Below are positions 8,006 through 16,131 of a DNA stretch of 51,442 bases, piece after piece. The translations under genes were made by a program, and so were the position numbers. Origin of the DNA: Micavibrio sp. UBA6139 (GTDB taxonomy: Bacteria > Pseudomonadota > Alphaproteobacteria > Micavibrionales > Micavibrionaceae); assembly GCA_002423285.1 (NCBI GenBank), contig DIVF01000060.1, positions 1 through 51,442 on the forward strand, read 5' to 3'. The first letter of the stretch is position 1. Each line of letters begins with the position of its first letter. The notes under the pieces were generated by a model. The model ran no database searches, was not told the DNA's origin, and saw only the letters and a list, made by a program, of their open reading frames with translations.

Positions 8006-8908
8006 TTAGCCCATGCTGAGCGCCGGGGTCATCAGCGGACGCTGTGAAGAGATTTGCGGCGCGCGTGGTGCTGGGGCCGGAACATCTTCAACGCGTGCTT
8101 CAGGCGTGCCACTCGCGGTCTTGTTAAAGGCATTGGACAGCTTGCTGCTGGCCTCTGTAATCAGGTTGCTGTGCTGGCCGAACAGGAAGTGGCCAATTGC
8201 ACCAAACAGTAAAGCCAGAACCAGTGCGTTCTTGGTTGCGTTTGCGGCACGACCGCCAACACCGTTGCCGTCCATTGCTCCTGTTACGCCACCAATGGCC
8301 AGACCAGCTTGGATGAAGCGGTTGGACAAAGCGTCTTGTTTCGCCAGAGCACCCCAACGGGCCAGTTCAGCACTATCAACCAGACCACCGAACATATCTT
8401 CTGCGTCATTGGCAATGTCTTCTGCTCGTTCACGGAAAGCACCGGAAGGACGCAGCGTATCTGGAACCTGAATGCCACCATCCTGTGCGCCACCGCTCAA
8501 AACGGTGGACAGGGTGCTCAGTTTACCGACCGGAACAGCACCAGCAACGTCGGAAACGATGTCCGGGCCGTAGCGTTGAACGACAGTTGTGCCTGCACCG
8601 GCCAGACCGACGCCGATTTTGGCACCAGTATCCAGAACCGTGCGACCAGCGGATTCTACATTATCTTTACCAACAACCAGGCCAACGCCCGATGCCGCAA
8701 CTTCACCCGCACCAAGGATAACGCGTGTGGACGCGCCGTCTGTTGCATAGTGTGCGCCGCCAACGGCCAGAGCCGTTCTTGCTGTGTTTGTGACGGGTTG
8801 TTTCGCGACCCAGAAAGCACCGCGACCGATGGAGGGGAGAGCGCGTGCAACATAAGGCAACGCGCGTGCGGCCAACATACCGAGACCGTAAATAATTGGA
8901 GCAACCAT
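8006..8908 (-). CDS. Gly/Ala-rich hydrophobic orphan protein, first gene of cluster
   Basis: A 300-residue protein with a very strong ribosome binding site (AGGAGG, seven bases before the ATG), suggesting high expression. Residues 1-25 are hydrophobic but carry arginines and no cleavage site. Residues 60-130 are Gly/Ala/Val-rich. Residues 198-244 hold the pattern G-L-A-I-G-G...R-A-A-N-x-x-K-N-A...G-H-F-L-F-G shared with the 703-residue protein. The C-terminus is a Pro-rich tail ending in TPALSMG. It has its own CtrA-type box 79 bases upstream and its own terminator-like hairpin. No family recognised. A membrane-inserting structural or effector protein is the best guess from composition alone. 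Confidence 0.8.
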   Translation of the reverse strand: MVAPIIYGLGMLAARALPYVARALPSIGRGAFWVAKQPVTNTARTALAVGGAHYATDGASTRVILGAGEVAASGVGLVVGKDNVESAGRTVLDTGAKIGVGLAGAGTTVVQRYGPDIVSDVAGAVPVGKLSTLSTVLSGGAQDGGIQVPDTLRPSGAFRERAEDIANDAEDMFGGLVDSAELARWGALAKQDALSNRFIQAGLAIGGVTGAMDGNGVGGRAANATKNALVLALLFGAIGHFLFGQHSNLITEASSKLSNAFNKTASGTPEARVEDVPAPAPRAPQISSQRPLMTPALSMG

Positions 8909-8987
8909 AGAACACCCTCCTAAATATTATTATTTTTTACGCTGATTAACCCTTTAGAGATTTAGGTTAACCGTACGGTCATAATAC

Positions 8988-9002
8988 TTAAAAGGGTCTT
9001 AA
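8988..9002 (-). promoter_or_regulatory. CtrA-type box TTAA-N7-TTAA
   Basis: TTAAAAGGGTCTTAA matches TTAA-N7-TTAA exactly and lies 79 bases before the ATG at 8908. On the minus strand it is followed by GTATTATGAC, as at the 7870 box. Two further TTAACC half-sites occur at 8946 and 8967, between the box and the gene. Confidence 0.7.
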
Positions 9003-9101
9003 AAATCCATAAAATTGTGTTTATGTAAAAAATAGGTGTAACCGACTGATTCAAGGGCCTGAATCGGGTTTTTCAACAATGTTATCGACAGGAGTCTTTG
9101 C

Positions 9102-9971
9102 TCAGGATGCTGCGGATACGTCTTTTGTGCCTGTTTCTGCGGCATCAATCCGGTAGCGGCCAGTATTGTGGCCGTAAAGGCCCGGGCAACCGGACAGAGG
9201 GGTGAAGTCCGTCTTCAGTGCCGCCATGTTTTCCGATTCGCCCAGAATCAGGAAACCGTTCTCATCCAGCTGTTCGCTCATCCGCCCCAAAATCGACTGG
9301 CGGGTGTTGTTTTCAAAATTGCTGAGAACATTGCGGCAGAAAATAATATCAAACAGACCCAGGTCATCAATCGATTCAATCAGGTTCGATTGTTCAAAGG
9401 TGACGAGGTTGCGGATAGAATCCTGCAAATGCCAGACATCATCGCGTTCCTGAAAATATTGGATCAGGTAGGAAACAGGCAGGCCGCGCTGGACTTCAAA
9501 TTGCGTGTAATCGGCGCTGCTGGCTTTACGGATCGATTGTGATGAAATATCGGTGCCGATGATTTCAATCTTCCAGCCTTTCAGCTTGGATTCGATTTGC
9601 TTCAATGTAATCGCGATGGAATACGCTTCCTGACCCGTGCCGCACCCGGCAGACCAGATACGTAAATGCTTGTTGCGACCACGGTCCTTGATCAGATGCG
9701 GGATCAAAACATCGCGCAACGTGGTGAATGGGGTCATGTCCCGGAAGAACGATGTGTCGCTGGTTGACATCGCTTCGATGACATCGTTGAGCAGGGCTGT
9801 ATCAGGAATGCCGCGCAGCGCCAGTGTCATCGCTTCCAAAGTGGGATAGCCCCATTTGCGCGACACAGGCGTCAGGCGTGAATCAAGCAGGTACGATTTC
9901 TCGGCCGTCAAAGACAGACCGGAATTACGCAGCAACAAATCACGGTAGAGTTCGAAATCACTGATTTTCAT
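9102..9971 (-). CDS. cheR: Chemotaxis protein methyltransferase CheR
   Basis: CheR uses S-adenosylmethionine to methylate glutamates on chemoreceptors, setting adaptation. The 289-residue product has the all-helical N-terminal CheR domain (about 1-75), the conserved STSDTSFFRD segment (69-78), and the SAM-binding loop SAGCGTGQEAYS (107-118). It ends with the family's usual region IIFCRNVL followed by a helix and sheet, and a final GESEN motif. The ATG at 9971 opens the N-terminal domain at the expected place. It lies 49 bases downstream of a CheY-like gene and is probably in the same operon. No cheB, cheA or cheW is in the window, so this is a detached chemotaxis gene or serves a non-standard pathway. 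Confidence 0.95.
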   Translation of the reverse strand: MKISDFELYRDLLLRNSGLSLTAEKSYLLDSRLTPVSRKWGYPTLEAMTLALRGIPDTALLNDVIEAMSTSDTSFFRDMTPFTTLRDVLIPHLIKDRGRNKHLRIWSAGCGTGQEAYSIAITLKQIESKLKGWKIEIIGTDISSQSIRKASSADYTQFEVQRGLPVSYLIQYFQERDDVWHLQDSIRNLVTFEQSNLIESIDDLGLFDIIFCRNVLSNFENNTRQSILGRMSEQLDENGFLILGESENMAALKTDFTPLSGCPGLYGHNTGRYRIDAAETGTKDVSAAS

Positions 9972-10020
9972 AGCGGATTGAGTTTAACGGACCATAGGAA
10001 ACACACAAGCGCGAAAAGCC

Positions 10021-10386
10021 TTATAACAGGCCGATCTGCACGAATTTATTTTGCAGAATTTCACTGTCGAAAGGTTTCATCACATATTCATTGGCCCCGG
10101 CACGCAAAGCCCGCTGAACATGGTTGATATCATTTTCCGTGGTGCAAAAAATAACCTTTGGGTGGGCTCCGTCCTTCATGGCACGCAGCTTTTCAAGGAA
10201 TTCGAGGCCGCTCATCACCGGCATGTTCCAATCCAGTATAATGGCATCGGGCATTTGTGACTGGCACATGGCAAAGGCCTGATCACCGTCTTCGGCTTCA
10301 TGGCAGGCAAAGCCGAAATCGGATGCGATACGGGTCGCAACCTTGCGCACGACACGGCTATCATCAACGATCAAACAGGATTTCAT
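10021..10386 (-). CDS. Single-domain CheY-like response regulator
   Basis: A 121-residue receiver domain with no output domain. The acidic pair is Asp8-Asp9, the phosphoacceptor is Asp52 (ILDWNMPVMSG), the switch residue is Thr82 or Thr83 and the conserved lysine is Lys104 (MKPF). I chose ATG 10386, which gives MKSCLIVDDSRVV; the open frame upstream has no support. The gene sits between chpT and cheR with an exact CtrA-type box 58 bases upstream. It may act as a CheY for the flagellar switch or as a DivK/CpdR-like element of the CtrA pathway. The neighbourhood supports both and the sequence does not decide. Confidence 0.93.
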   Translation of the reverse strand: MKSCLIVDDSRVVRKVATRIASDFGFACHEAEDGDQAFAMCQSQMPDAIILDWNMPVMSGLEFLEKLRAMKDGAHPKVIFCTTENDINHVQRALRAGANEYVMKPFDSEILQNKFVQIGLL

Positions 10387-10444
10387 AAAAGATTCCAATG
10401 CGTTTGAGGCAACAAGACTTGCCCGTATTGTAGGCATTGGAACC

Positions 10445-10459
10445 TTAAGCCTTGTTTAA
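10445..10459 (-). promoter_or_regulatory. CtrA-type box TTAA-N7-TTAA
   Basis: TTAAGCCTTGTTTAA followed by C is an exact consensus match. It lies between the chpT stop (10476) and the receiver gene, 58 bases before ATG 10386. It suggests that the receiver and cheR can be transcribed separately from chpT under CtrA control. Confidence 0.7.
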
Positions 10460-10475
10460 CACAGGGCTGGGAGTT

Positions 10476-11117
10476 TTATGATTTCGCGATTTTGAAGGCA
10501 ATTCGGCCTTCGGCTTGCTCAGAAATCGTAATTGTATGGCCATATTGCGCAGCAAGAACACCAATGACATAGGGGTGAACCATGCGCGGATCGATGACCG
10601 ATACGTCCATTTTCAAGGATAGTGCCGAATCGACCTGTGGGCGAATATTGGCATCCGGACCTTCGCCTGAAATGGTGGTAACGCCATTTTCCAGGGAAAC
10701 GCGCAAAACACCGCCCTTTGGTAAGGCTTCCTGACCTAGCATCAAACCGCAAAGGAGCAATTTGCAAAAACCATCGGGGCGGTCAAAGTCGGCAAAAATC
10801 GCGTGGGCGTCCCATTCCTGACGGACTTTTTCTTCACAGGCGAGAAGATCGCCGAAAATGCGGTGTACATCGGCAGGCTTCACGGTGGAATCACGCCCGC
10901 CCGTGCCATAGGCCAGACGGAAGACTTGCAAACGCGCGGCGGCGCTTTCCGCGCTCATCGCGATCAGGCTGATGGCGTCGGAAGTATCGCCGCCATTCAT
11001 ATCTTCTTGCAAAAACTCGACACCGTTATTCACAGCCCCGACAGGTGAGATGAGATCGTGGCAGATGCGCGAAGCCATCAGTTCCAGAACAGAGGAGTCG
11101 ATCATTTGTTTTTCCAT
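10476..11117 (-). CDS. chpT: Histidine phosphotransferase ChpT
   Basis: In Caulobacter, ChpT carries phosphate from the kinase CckA to CtrA and CpdR, so it is the hub of cell-cycle signalling in alphaproteobacteria. The 213-residue protein has the diagnostic phosphorylated helix RICHDLISPVGAVNNG with His20, followed by a second helix and a degenerate kinase-like C-terminal domain without ATP-binding boxes. This is the ChpT arrangement. Either ATG (11117 or four codons later) could be used. It is 25 bases downstream of the phosphomannomutase gene, so it may be read from that operon too. ctrA is in the same window at 37385-38092. Confidence 0.93.
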   Translation of the reverse strand: MEKQMIDSSVLELMASRICHDLISPVGAVNNGVEFLQEDMNGGDTSDAISLIAMSAESAAARLQVFRLAYGTGGRDSTVKPADVHRIFGDLLACEEKVRQEWDAHAIFADFDRPDGFCKLLLCGLMLGQEALPKGGVLRVSLENGVTTISGEGPDANIRPQVDSALSLKMDVSVIDPRMVHPYVIGVLAAQYGHTITISEQAEGRIAFKIAKS

Positions 11118-11142
11118 GAGAGTCTATTTTCCTGATTTTTTA

Positions 11143-12582
11143 TTATTGAACGAAGCTGACTTTATAGCCGATCTTCAACACTTCATCCTTGACCATCGCC
11201 TTTAAACGCTCCAGTGCTTCTACGCTTTGCGCTTCACAGCGTGTGACAAGGACGTTTTGCGTGTTGGAAGCCCGCAGCAACCACCAGCCATCCGGTGTGT
11301 TCACACGCGCACCATCAATATCATTCACCGTTACGGATGCATCCTTCGCGGCGATGGATTTGACGGAGTTGACCACGCTGGTGACGAGGTTGAATTTATC
11401 TTTTTCTTCCACTTCAAAGCGGATTTCCGGTGTGTTGCAGGTTTGCGGCAAAGTAGAAACGAGGGCCGATGCCGGGCCGTTTGATGCAATCACCGCGTCA
11501 ATCAAACGAATGCCGCAATAAAGACCATCATCAAACCCGTACCAACCATCACCAAAGAAGATGTGACCTGAAAGTTCCCCGGCCAGCGGAGCCTTCATTT
11601 CATACATCTTGGCCTTGATCAAAGAATGGCCTGTCTTCCACATCACCGGGGTCCCGCCCAGTTTTTTGATTTCGTCATACATGACTTGGGAACATTTTAC
11701 GTCACCAATAATCGGCGCACCGGGGTGACGTTTCAAAACATCACGGGCATAGATGGTGATGAGCGTGTCACAGCGCAAAATATTACCCTGTTCATCGACA
11801 GCACCCACGCGGTCGGCATCACCGTCAAAGGCAATCCCCAGATCGCATTTCTTTTCGCGCACAACCTTGATGAGATCCTCAAGGTTCTTATCAACGGTTG
11901 GGTCCGGGTGGTGGTTCGGGAAGGTGCCGTCAATCTCATCATAGAGCATGATATGTTCGCCGGGCAGTTTCGCGCACAAACGGCGCAGAATTTCACCCGC
12001 CGCGCCATTGCCGTTATCCCATGCGATGCGCATTTCTTTACCCGGTTTCAACAAGGTATCGCGCATCAGGCGGTCAACATACTGGTCTTGAATATCAAAG
12101 TCAGAAACGCTACCCACGCCAAGGTCATAGTCACCTTCACGGGCAATGCGGCCAATTTCCTGAACGGCTTCACCGTAAACAGGGCCATTTAACAAGGTCA
12201 TTTTAAAGCCGTTATAATCCGCCGGGTTGTGGGAACCGGTAATCATCAGGCCCGCATCAGCTTGGCGGTCTTTTACCGCAAAATACAGCATCGGGGTTGG
12301 ACCAACGCCAATGCGCTCCACGGTAATGCCAACGGCAATCAAACCGGCGGTCATGGCTTCTTGCAAAGCAGGGCTAGACGCGCGGCCATCAAAGCTCAGG
12401 CAGATGCGGCTGCCACCGGTTTTGCGTTTCACATAGGTGCCATAGGCACAACCCACCGCATAGGCATCATTGGCTGACAGGTTCTTGCCGATCTGGCCGC
12501 GAATATCATATTCGCGGAGAATTTCCTGATCGAAGGAATAAGGTTGCGGTGTTGCTGTTTTAAATGCGGTTGCAGATTGCAT
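11143..12582 (-). CDS. Phosphomannomutase/phosphoglucomutase (AlgC/ManB type)
   Basis: The enzyme interconverts hexose 6-phosphates and 1-phosphates, feeding GDP-mannose or UDP-glucose for LPS and exopolysaccharide. All four hallmarks of the alpha-D-phosphohexomutase family are visible: the phosphoserine loop TGSHNP (Ser117), the metal loop DGDADR (253-258), the sugar-specificity loop GELSGH (335-340) and the C-terminal phosphate-binding region near RASNT. Length 479 fits the PMM/PGM subgroup. The ATG follows AAGGAAATAAAAACC. It is 13 bases after galU, and the pair would convert glucose 6-phosphate to UDP-glucose. The exact substrate preference cannot be read from the sequence. Confidence 0.93.
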   Translation of the reverse strand: MQSATAFKTATPQPYSFDQEILREYDIRGQIGKNLSANDAYAVGCAYGTYVKRKTGGSRICLSFDGRASSPALQEAMTAGLIAVGITVERIGVGPTPMLYFAVKDRQADAGLMITGSHNPADYNGFKMTLLNGPVYGEAVQEIGRIAREGDYDLGVGSVSDFDIQDQYVDRLMRDTLLKPGKEMRIAWDNGNGAAGEILRRLCAKLPGEHIMLYDEIDGTFPNHHPDPTVDKNLEDLIKVVREKKCDLGIAFDGDADRVGAVDEQGNILRCDTLITIYARDVLKRHPGAPIIGDVKCSQVMYDEIKKLGGTPVMWKTGHSLIKAKMYEMKAPLAGELSGHIFFGDGWYGFDDGLYCGIRLIDAVIASNGPASALVSTLPQTCNTPEIRFEVEEKDKFNLVTSVVNSVKSIAAKDASVTVNDIDGARVNTPDGWWLLRASNTQNVLVTRCEAQSVEALERLKAMVKDEVLKIGYKVSFVQ

Positions 12583-12595
12583 GGTTTTTATTTCC

Positions 12596-13489
12596 TTACT
12601 GCGTTGCGAATTTTTTCAAGAGGGCCCGGACACTATCCCCGATTTCCGGGTCGTGCAGGGAGAAGGCGATATTGGCTTCGATAAAACCGATGCGGCTGCC
12701 GCAATCATAGCGTTGCCCTTCGTAACGGAAACCGTTGAAAGGTTGCTTGCCAATCAGCTTGGCCATGGCATCGGTCAATTGAATTTCACCGCCAGCGCCT
12801 TTTTCAAAAGAGGCCAGATGGTTGAAGACTTCCGGTTGCAGGATATAGCGGCCAATGACAGACAATGTGGACGGCGCATTTTCAGGCTTGGGCTTTTCAA
12901 CCAGCCCTTTAATATCAACCAGTTTCCCATCATCGCTTTTAATATCAAGGATACCGTAGCTGGAGGTTTGTTCGCGCGGGACATCCATAATCGCGACCAA
13001 ATTTCCGCCGACCTTATTGTAGGTATCGATCATCTGCGCCAGACAGCCGCGCTGTGCCAGCACCACATCATCAGGCAGCAAAATAGCGAAGGGCTCATCA
13101 CCGACCAGTTTCTTCGCACACCAGATCGCATGGCCCAGACCCAGCGGTTTTGCCTGACGGGTCAGGAACAGGGATCCTTCCGGCAGGGCGGTGGAATTGA
13201 CCTTGTCCAGCAGATCAGTCTTTCCCCGGGATTCCAGTGTCGCCATCAATTCAGGCTGGTGATCGAAATGCTCTTCCAGCATTTCCTTGGCACGGCCTGT
13301 GACGAAAATGAATTCTTCGATCCCGGCTTCGCGGGCCTCATCAATCGCGTGCTGGATCAGCGGGCGATCGACCAAGGGAAGCATTTCCTTTGGCATGACT
13401 TTTGTCGCGGGCAGGAAACGCGTCCCCAGACCGGCCACCGGGAAGACGGCCTTGCGAACGGGTTTCCATGATTTTTTTGCAAACAACAT
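12596..13489 (-). CDS. galU: UTP-glucose-1-phosphate uridylyltransferase GalU
   Basis: GalU makes UDP-glucose from UTP and glucose 1-phosphate. The 297-residue product has the nucleotide-binding signature GLGTRFLPATK (20-30), the KEMLPLVDRP segment, and the LPDD and GLVEKPKPE motifs of the family. Length is typical. The ATG at 13489 has only a weak ribosome binding site but gives the usual N-terminus. It is directly upstream of the phosphohexomutase gene with a 13-base gap, so the two form one sugar-nucleotide operon for envelope polysaccharides. Confidence 0.96.
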   Translation of the reverse strand: MLFAKKSWKPVRKAVFPVAGLGTRFLPATKVMPKEMLPLVDRPLIQHAIDEAREAGIEEFIFVTGRAKEMLEEHFDHQPELMATLESRGKTDLLDKVNSTALPEGSLFLTRQAKPLGLGHAIWCAKKLVGDEPFAILLPDDVVLAQRGCLAQMIDTYNKVGGNLVAIMDVPREQTSSYGILDIKSDDGKLVDIKGLVEKPKPENAPSTLSVIGRYILQPEVFNHLASFEKGAGGEIQLTDAMAKLIGKQPFNGFRYEGQRYDCGSRIGFIEANIAFSLHDPEIGDSVRALLKKFATQ

Positions 13490-13586
13490 TGAATCTGTCT
13501 TATGCCAAATGGTTGTGAAAATCTGAGCGAATTAAGGCATAGACGTACAGGGTTTTCAAGGTGAAGCGGTTTATTTACCGTATTCA

Positions 13587-14012
13587 CTATTTCAGCAGAT
13601 AATCCCGCGCCGCGTTCAGCTTCGCCGCCATCCATTCGCTGCCCTGCTGGTCGGGGTGGATTTTCATCATCAGGCGTTTATAGGCTTCATGGATTGTGTC
13701 CTCATCCGCTCCCTCAGCCAGGCCTAAAATGGCCAAGGCTTCGCTGCGGGTCATCGGTTTGTCACTGCTGTTTTTAACCGGGGTTTTGCGCCGCTTCCAA
13801 AAGGCGAGGCCCAGAGGCCAAAGGGCCAGTAAAATCGCCAGCGCCGCAGGCAAACGCCCGGTCAGGGTTAAAATCAACAACGCGCCTGCAACAACAGCCG
13901 TGAATATCGCCAGAATCAATGTGCCTGCCTGTTTCGGGCTGGCTTGAATCAAAAATTTATAAAGCCCATAGAGAGCCAGCAACAGGCCAAGGGCCAAAAG
14001 CGCATAGGGCAT
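13587..14012 (-). CDS. Membrane-anchored J-domain protein
   Basis: Residues 2-20, 30-50 and 55-72 are hydrophobic and form two or three transmembrane helices. A short linker is followed by a compact J-domain from about residue 87, with the HPD motif at 119-121 that stimulates DnaK ATPase. There is no Gly/Phe or zinc region, so this is a class III (Tim14/DjlA-like) co-chaperone placing DnaK at the inner face of the membrane. The J-domain ends exactly at the C-terminus (NAARDYLLK), as in Tim14/Pam18. The gene lies about 100 bases upstream of galU on the same strand. Its client is unknown. Confidence 0.88.
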   Translation of the reverse strand: MPYALLALGLLLALYGLYKFLIQASPKQAGTLILAIFTAVVAGALLILTLTGRLPAALAILLALWPLGLAFWKRRKTPVKNSSDKPMTRSEALAILGLAEGADEDTIHEAYKRLMMKIHPDQQGSEWMAAKLNAARDYLLK

Positions 14013-14083
14013 GATTGTGTGTTTCCTTATCCCGCGATACTATCCAACCCATCATGAACCAGATGGTATAAAAAGAAAATAAC

Positions 14084-15910
14084 ATGGAACAGGCCGCCAA
14101 ATTAAGCGCATTGCGCACCGAACTGAAAAACCAAGCCGTTGACGGATTTCTGATCCCCCGTTCCGATGAATATCAGGGCGAATATGTTCCAGCGAGTGCT
14201 GAGCGTCTGGTATGGCTGACCGGGTTTACGGGGTCGGCCGGGATTGCCGCGGTCCTGACCAACAAGGCCGTTGTCACCACCGATAGCCGTTATGAATTAC
14301 AAGTCGTCGATCAAGTTGATGGGGCGCATTTTGAAACGCGCATTACGACCATGGCGGGGCTGGCCCAATGGGTCGGGCAGAACGCGACGCGCGGGCAGGT
14401 GATTGGTTATGACCCGAAACTGCACACCCCGGCGCAAATTGCCGCGCTGGAGACTGTGCTGCGCACATCGGGCATTACCTTAAAGCCACTGGATAAAAAT
14501 CCGCTGGATGCGGTCTGGGCCAACCGTCCATCGGCCCCGATGGATAAGGTTGAAGTGTTCCCTGAAGCCATTGCCGGGCGCAGCGCGCGCGATAAACGTG
14601 AATCCATTGCCGCCGACATTGTGAAAATGGGCGCGCAGGCGGGTGTGATTACGATGCCGGACTCCATTGCGTGGTTGTTGAATATTCGCGGCACCGATGT
14701 GCCGCATACGCCCTTGGCCCTGTCCACGGCAATTGTTCATGACAATGGCGATGTTGACTGGTTTATCCCGGCGGCCAAAATTCCAGCCGATGTGGTCGCG
14801 CATCTGGGCAATCATGTGCAGGTGAAGGCCCCTTCAACGCTGGAAGCCTCCTTGCAAAGCCTAGCCGGGAAAAAGGTGCAGTTTGATCCGAAGCGGTCTT
14901 CTGTCTGGTTCCGTCTGGTGCTGGATAAGGCTGGCGTGACCGTTCTGGAGCAGGGTGATCCTTGCGTGATGCCAAAGGCTTGTAAAACGCCCCAAGAACA
15001 AAATGCCATCCGTAACGCGCATTTGCGTGACGGGGTTGCGGTCACAAAATTCCTGTGCTGGCTGGATAGTGAAGGGGTGAAGGGCAACCTGACCGAATTG
15101 GCTGTGGTTGATAAGCTGGAAGAATTCCGAAAATTAGATGCCAGTTTCCGCGACGGCAGTTTTGATACCATTTCCGGCTGGGCCGCGAACGGCGCGATTG
15201 TTCATTACCGCGCCACGCCAGAAAGCAATGCATCGATCATTCCACCGGGCATCCTGCTGCTCGATTCCGGTGCGCAATATCAAGAAGGCACCACCGACAT
15301 CACCCGCACCGTCACCATCGGCGCACCGGGTGAAGATGTGCGTGAAGCCTTCACCCTCGTTCTAAAGGGTCATATCGGCATTGCCGCCGTTCGCTTCCCC
15401 GCCGGGACCAATGGCGGGCAGATCGATATTCTCGCCCGTAAAGCTCTGTGGGATGCCGGGATGGATTACGGGCACGGCACAGGCCACGGTGTTGGCTGTT
15501 ATCTGTCCGTCCATGAAGAGGGCGGACGCATTTCTCAAGTCGGCACCACACCATTTAAACCCGGCATGGTCGTTTCCAACGAACCCGGTTATTACAAGGA
15601 AGGGGCCTTTGGCATCCGCATTGAAAACCTTGTTCTGGTGAAAGATGACGGTAAGGCTGCGCACGGCAACGCCAATATGCTGTCCTTTGAAACGCTGACG
15701 CTGGTGCCGTTTGATCGCCGCCTAATGAAACTCGATTTGCTGGACGCGGCAGAGATTGCATGGGTCAATGATTACCATGCCCGTGTCGCTAAGGCGTTAT
15801 CACCGTATCTGAGCAAAGAAGAAAACAAATGGCTGGCGGAGGCCACCGCCCCACTAAAAAAGCCTAATGCCGCCCGGCCAACGCCGCAGCGGCCAGCACC
15901 AGCACCGTAA
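14084..15910 (+). CDS. Xaa-Pro aminopeptidase (aminopeptidase P, M24B)
   Basis: This metallopeptidase removes N-terminal residues that precede proline. The 608-residue length fits the long three-domain form (human APP1 type) rather than the 440-residue E. coli PepP. Two creatinase-like N-terminal domains (about 1-320) precede the pita-bread catalytic domain. The five metal ligands can be placed at Asp394 (LLDSG), Asp405 (TTDITRT), His468 (GHGTGHGVG), Glu500 (NEPGYY) and Glu514 (RIENL). The spacing between the two glutamates equals that in human APP1. There is no signal peptide, so it acts in the cytoplasm, probably on imported peptides, which would suit the peptide importer encoded further right. 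It stands alone on the plus strand. Confidence 0.95.
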   Translation: MEQAAKLSALRTELKNQAVDGFLIPRSDEYQGEYVPASAERLVWLTGFTGSAGIAAVLTNKAVVTTDSRYELQVVDQVDGAHFETRITTMAGLAQWVGQNATRGQVIGYDPKLHTPAQIAALETVLRTSGITLKPLDKNPLDAVWANRPSAPMDKVEVFPEAIAGRSARDKRESIAADIVKMGAQAGVITMPDSIAWLLNIRGTDVPHTPLALSTAIVHDNGDVDWFIPAAKIPADVVAHLGNHVQVKAPSTLEASLQSLAGKKVQFDPKRSSVWFRLVLDKAGVTVLEQGDPCVMPKACKTPQEQNAIRNAHLRDGVAVTKFLCWLDSEGVKGNLTELAVVDKLEEFRKLDASFRDGSFDTISGWAANGAIVHYRATPESNASIIPPGILLLDSGAQYQEGTTDITRTVTIGAPGEDVREAFTLVLKGHIGIAAVRFPAGTNGGQIDILARKALWDAGMDYGHGTGHGVGCYLSVHEEGGRISQVGTTPFKPGMVVSNEPGYYKEGAFGIRIENLVLVKDDGKAAHGNANMLSFETLTLVPFDRRLMKLDLLDAAEIAWVNDYHARVAKALSPYLSKEENKWLAEATAPLKKPNAARPTPQRPAPAP

Positions 15911-15958
15911 GGATTTATGAAGAGGCCATTGGCCCCTTCAAACTACCCCGGCTTTTTT

Positions 15959-16052
15959 GCGCCGCAGGCAATAAGCGGCATTGCTGTTGTCGTGATATTT
16001 GTTATTGCCTGCGGCGCGAAGTGAATGGGGTTTAAGGGGGCGATGCCCCCTT
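15959..16052. repeat. Dispersed palindromic intergenic repeat, copy 1
   Basis: The arms GCGCCGCAGGCAATAA (15959-15974) and TTATTGCCTGCGGCGC (16002-16017) are perfect reverse complements around 27 bases. They are followed by a second hairpin AAGGGGGC-GAT-GCCCCCTT at 16034-16052. The same arm occurs at 20196 and 51417. It lies between two converging genes, so it may act as a terminator or a REP-like element. Confidence 0.85.
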
Positions 16053-16070
16053 AGTCTTTGGCCCTTTGTA

Positions 16071-16104
16071 AAAAAACACCCCGGAATAAACCGGGGTGTT
16101 TTTT
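16071..16104. terminator. Bidirectional Rho-independent terminator after rpsU
   Basis: AAAAAACACCCCGG / CCGGGGTGTTTTTT is a perfect 14-base inverted repeat with a six-base AATAAA loop and T-runs on both strands. It lies 28 bases past the rpsU stop and also closes the plus-strand aminopeptidase side. Confidence 0.93.
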
Positions 16105-16131
16105 TATCCTGATATGAAAGGCCTGTGGAAA

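Noticed and set aside
9048..9065. Hairpin GATTCA-N6-TGAATC followed by GGGTTTTT on the plus strand
   Set aside because: It looks like a terminator, but on the strand where no gene ends; on the cheR strand there is no adjacent U-tract.
12581..13471. 296-codon plus-strand frame opposite galU
   Set aside because: galU motifs are complete on the minus strand, so this is a shadow.
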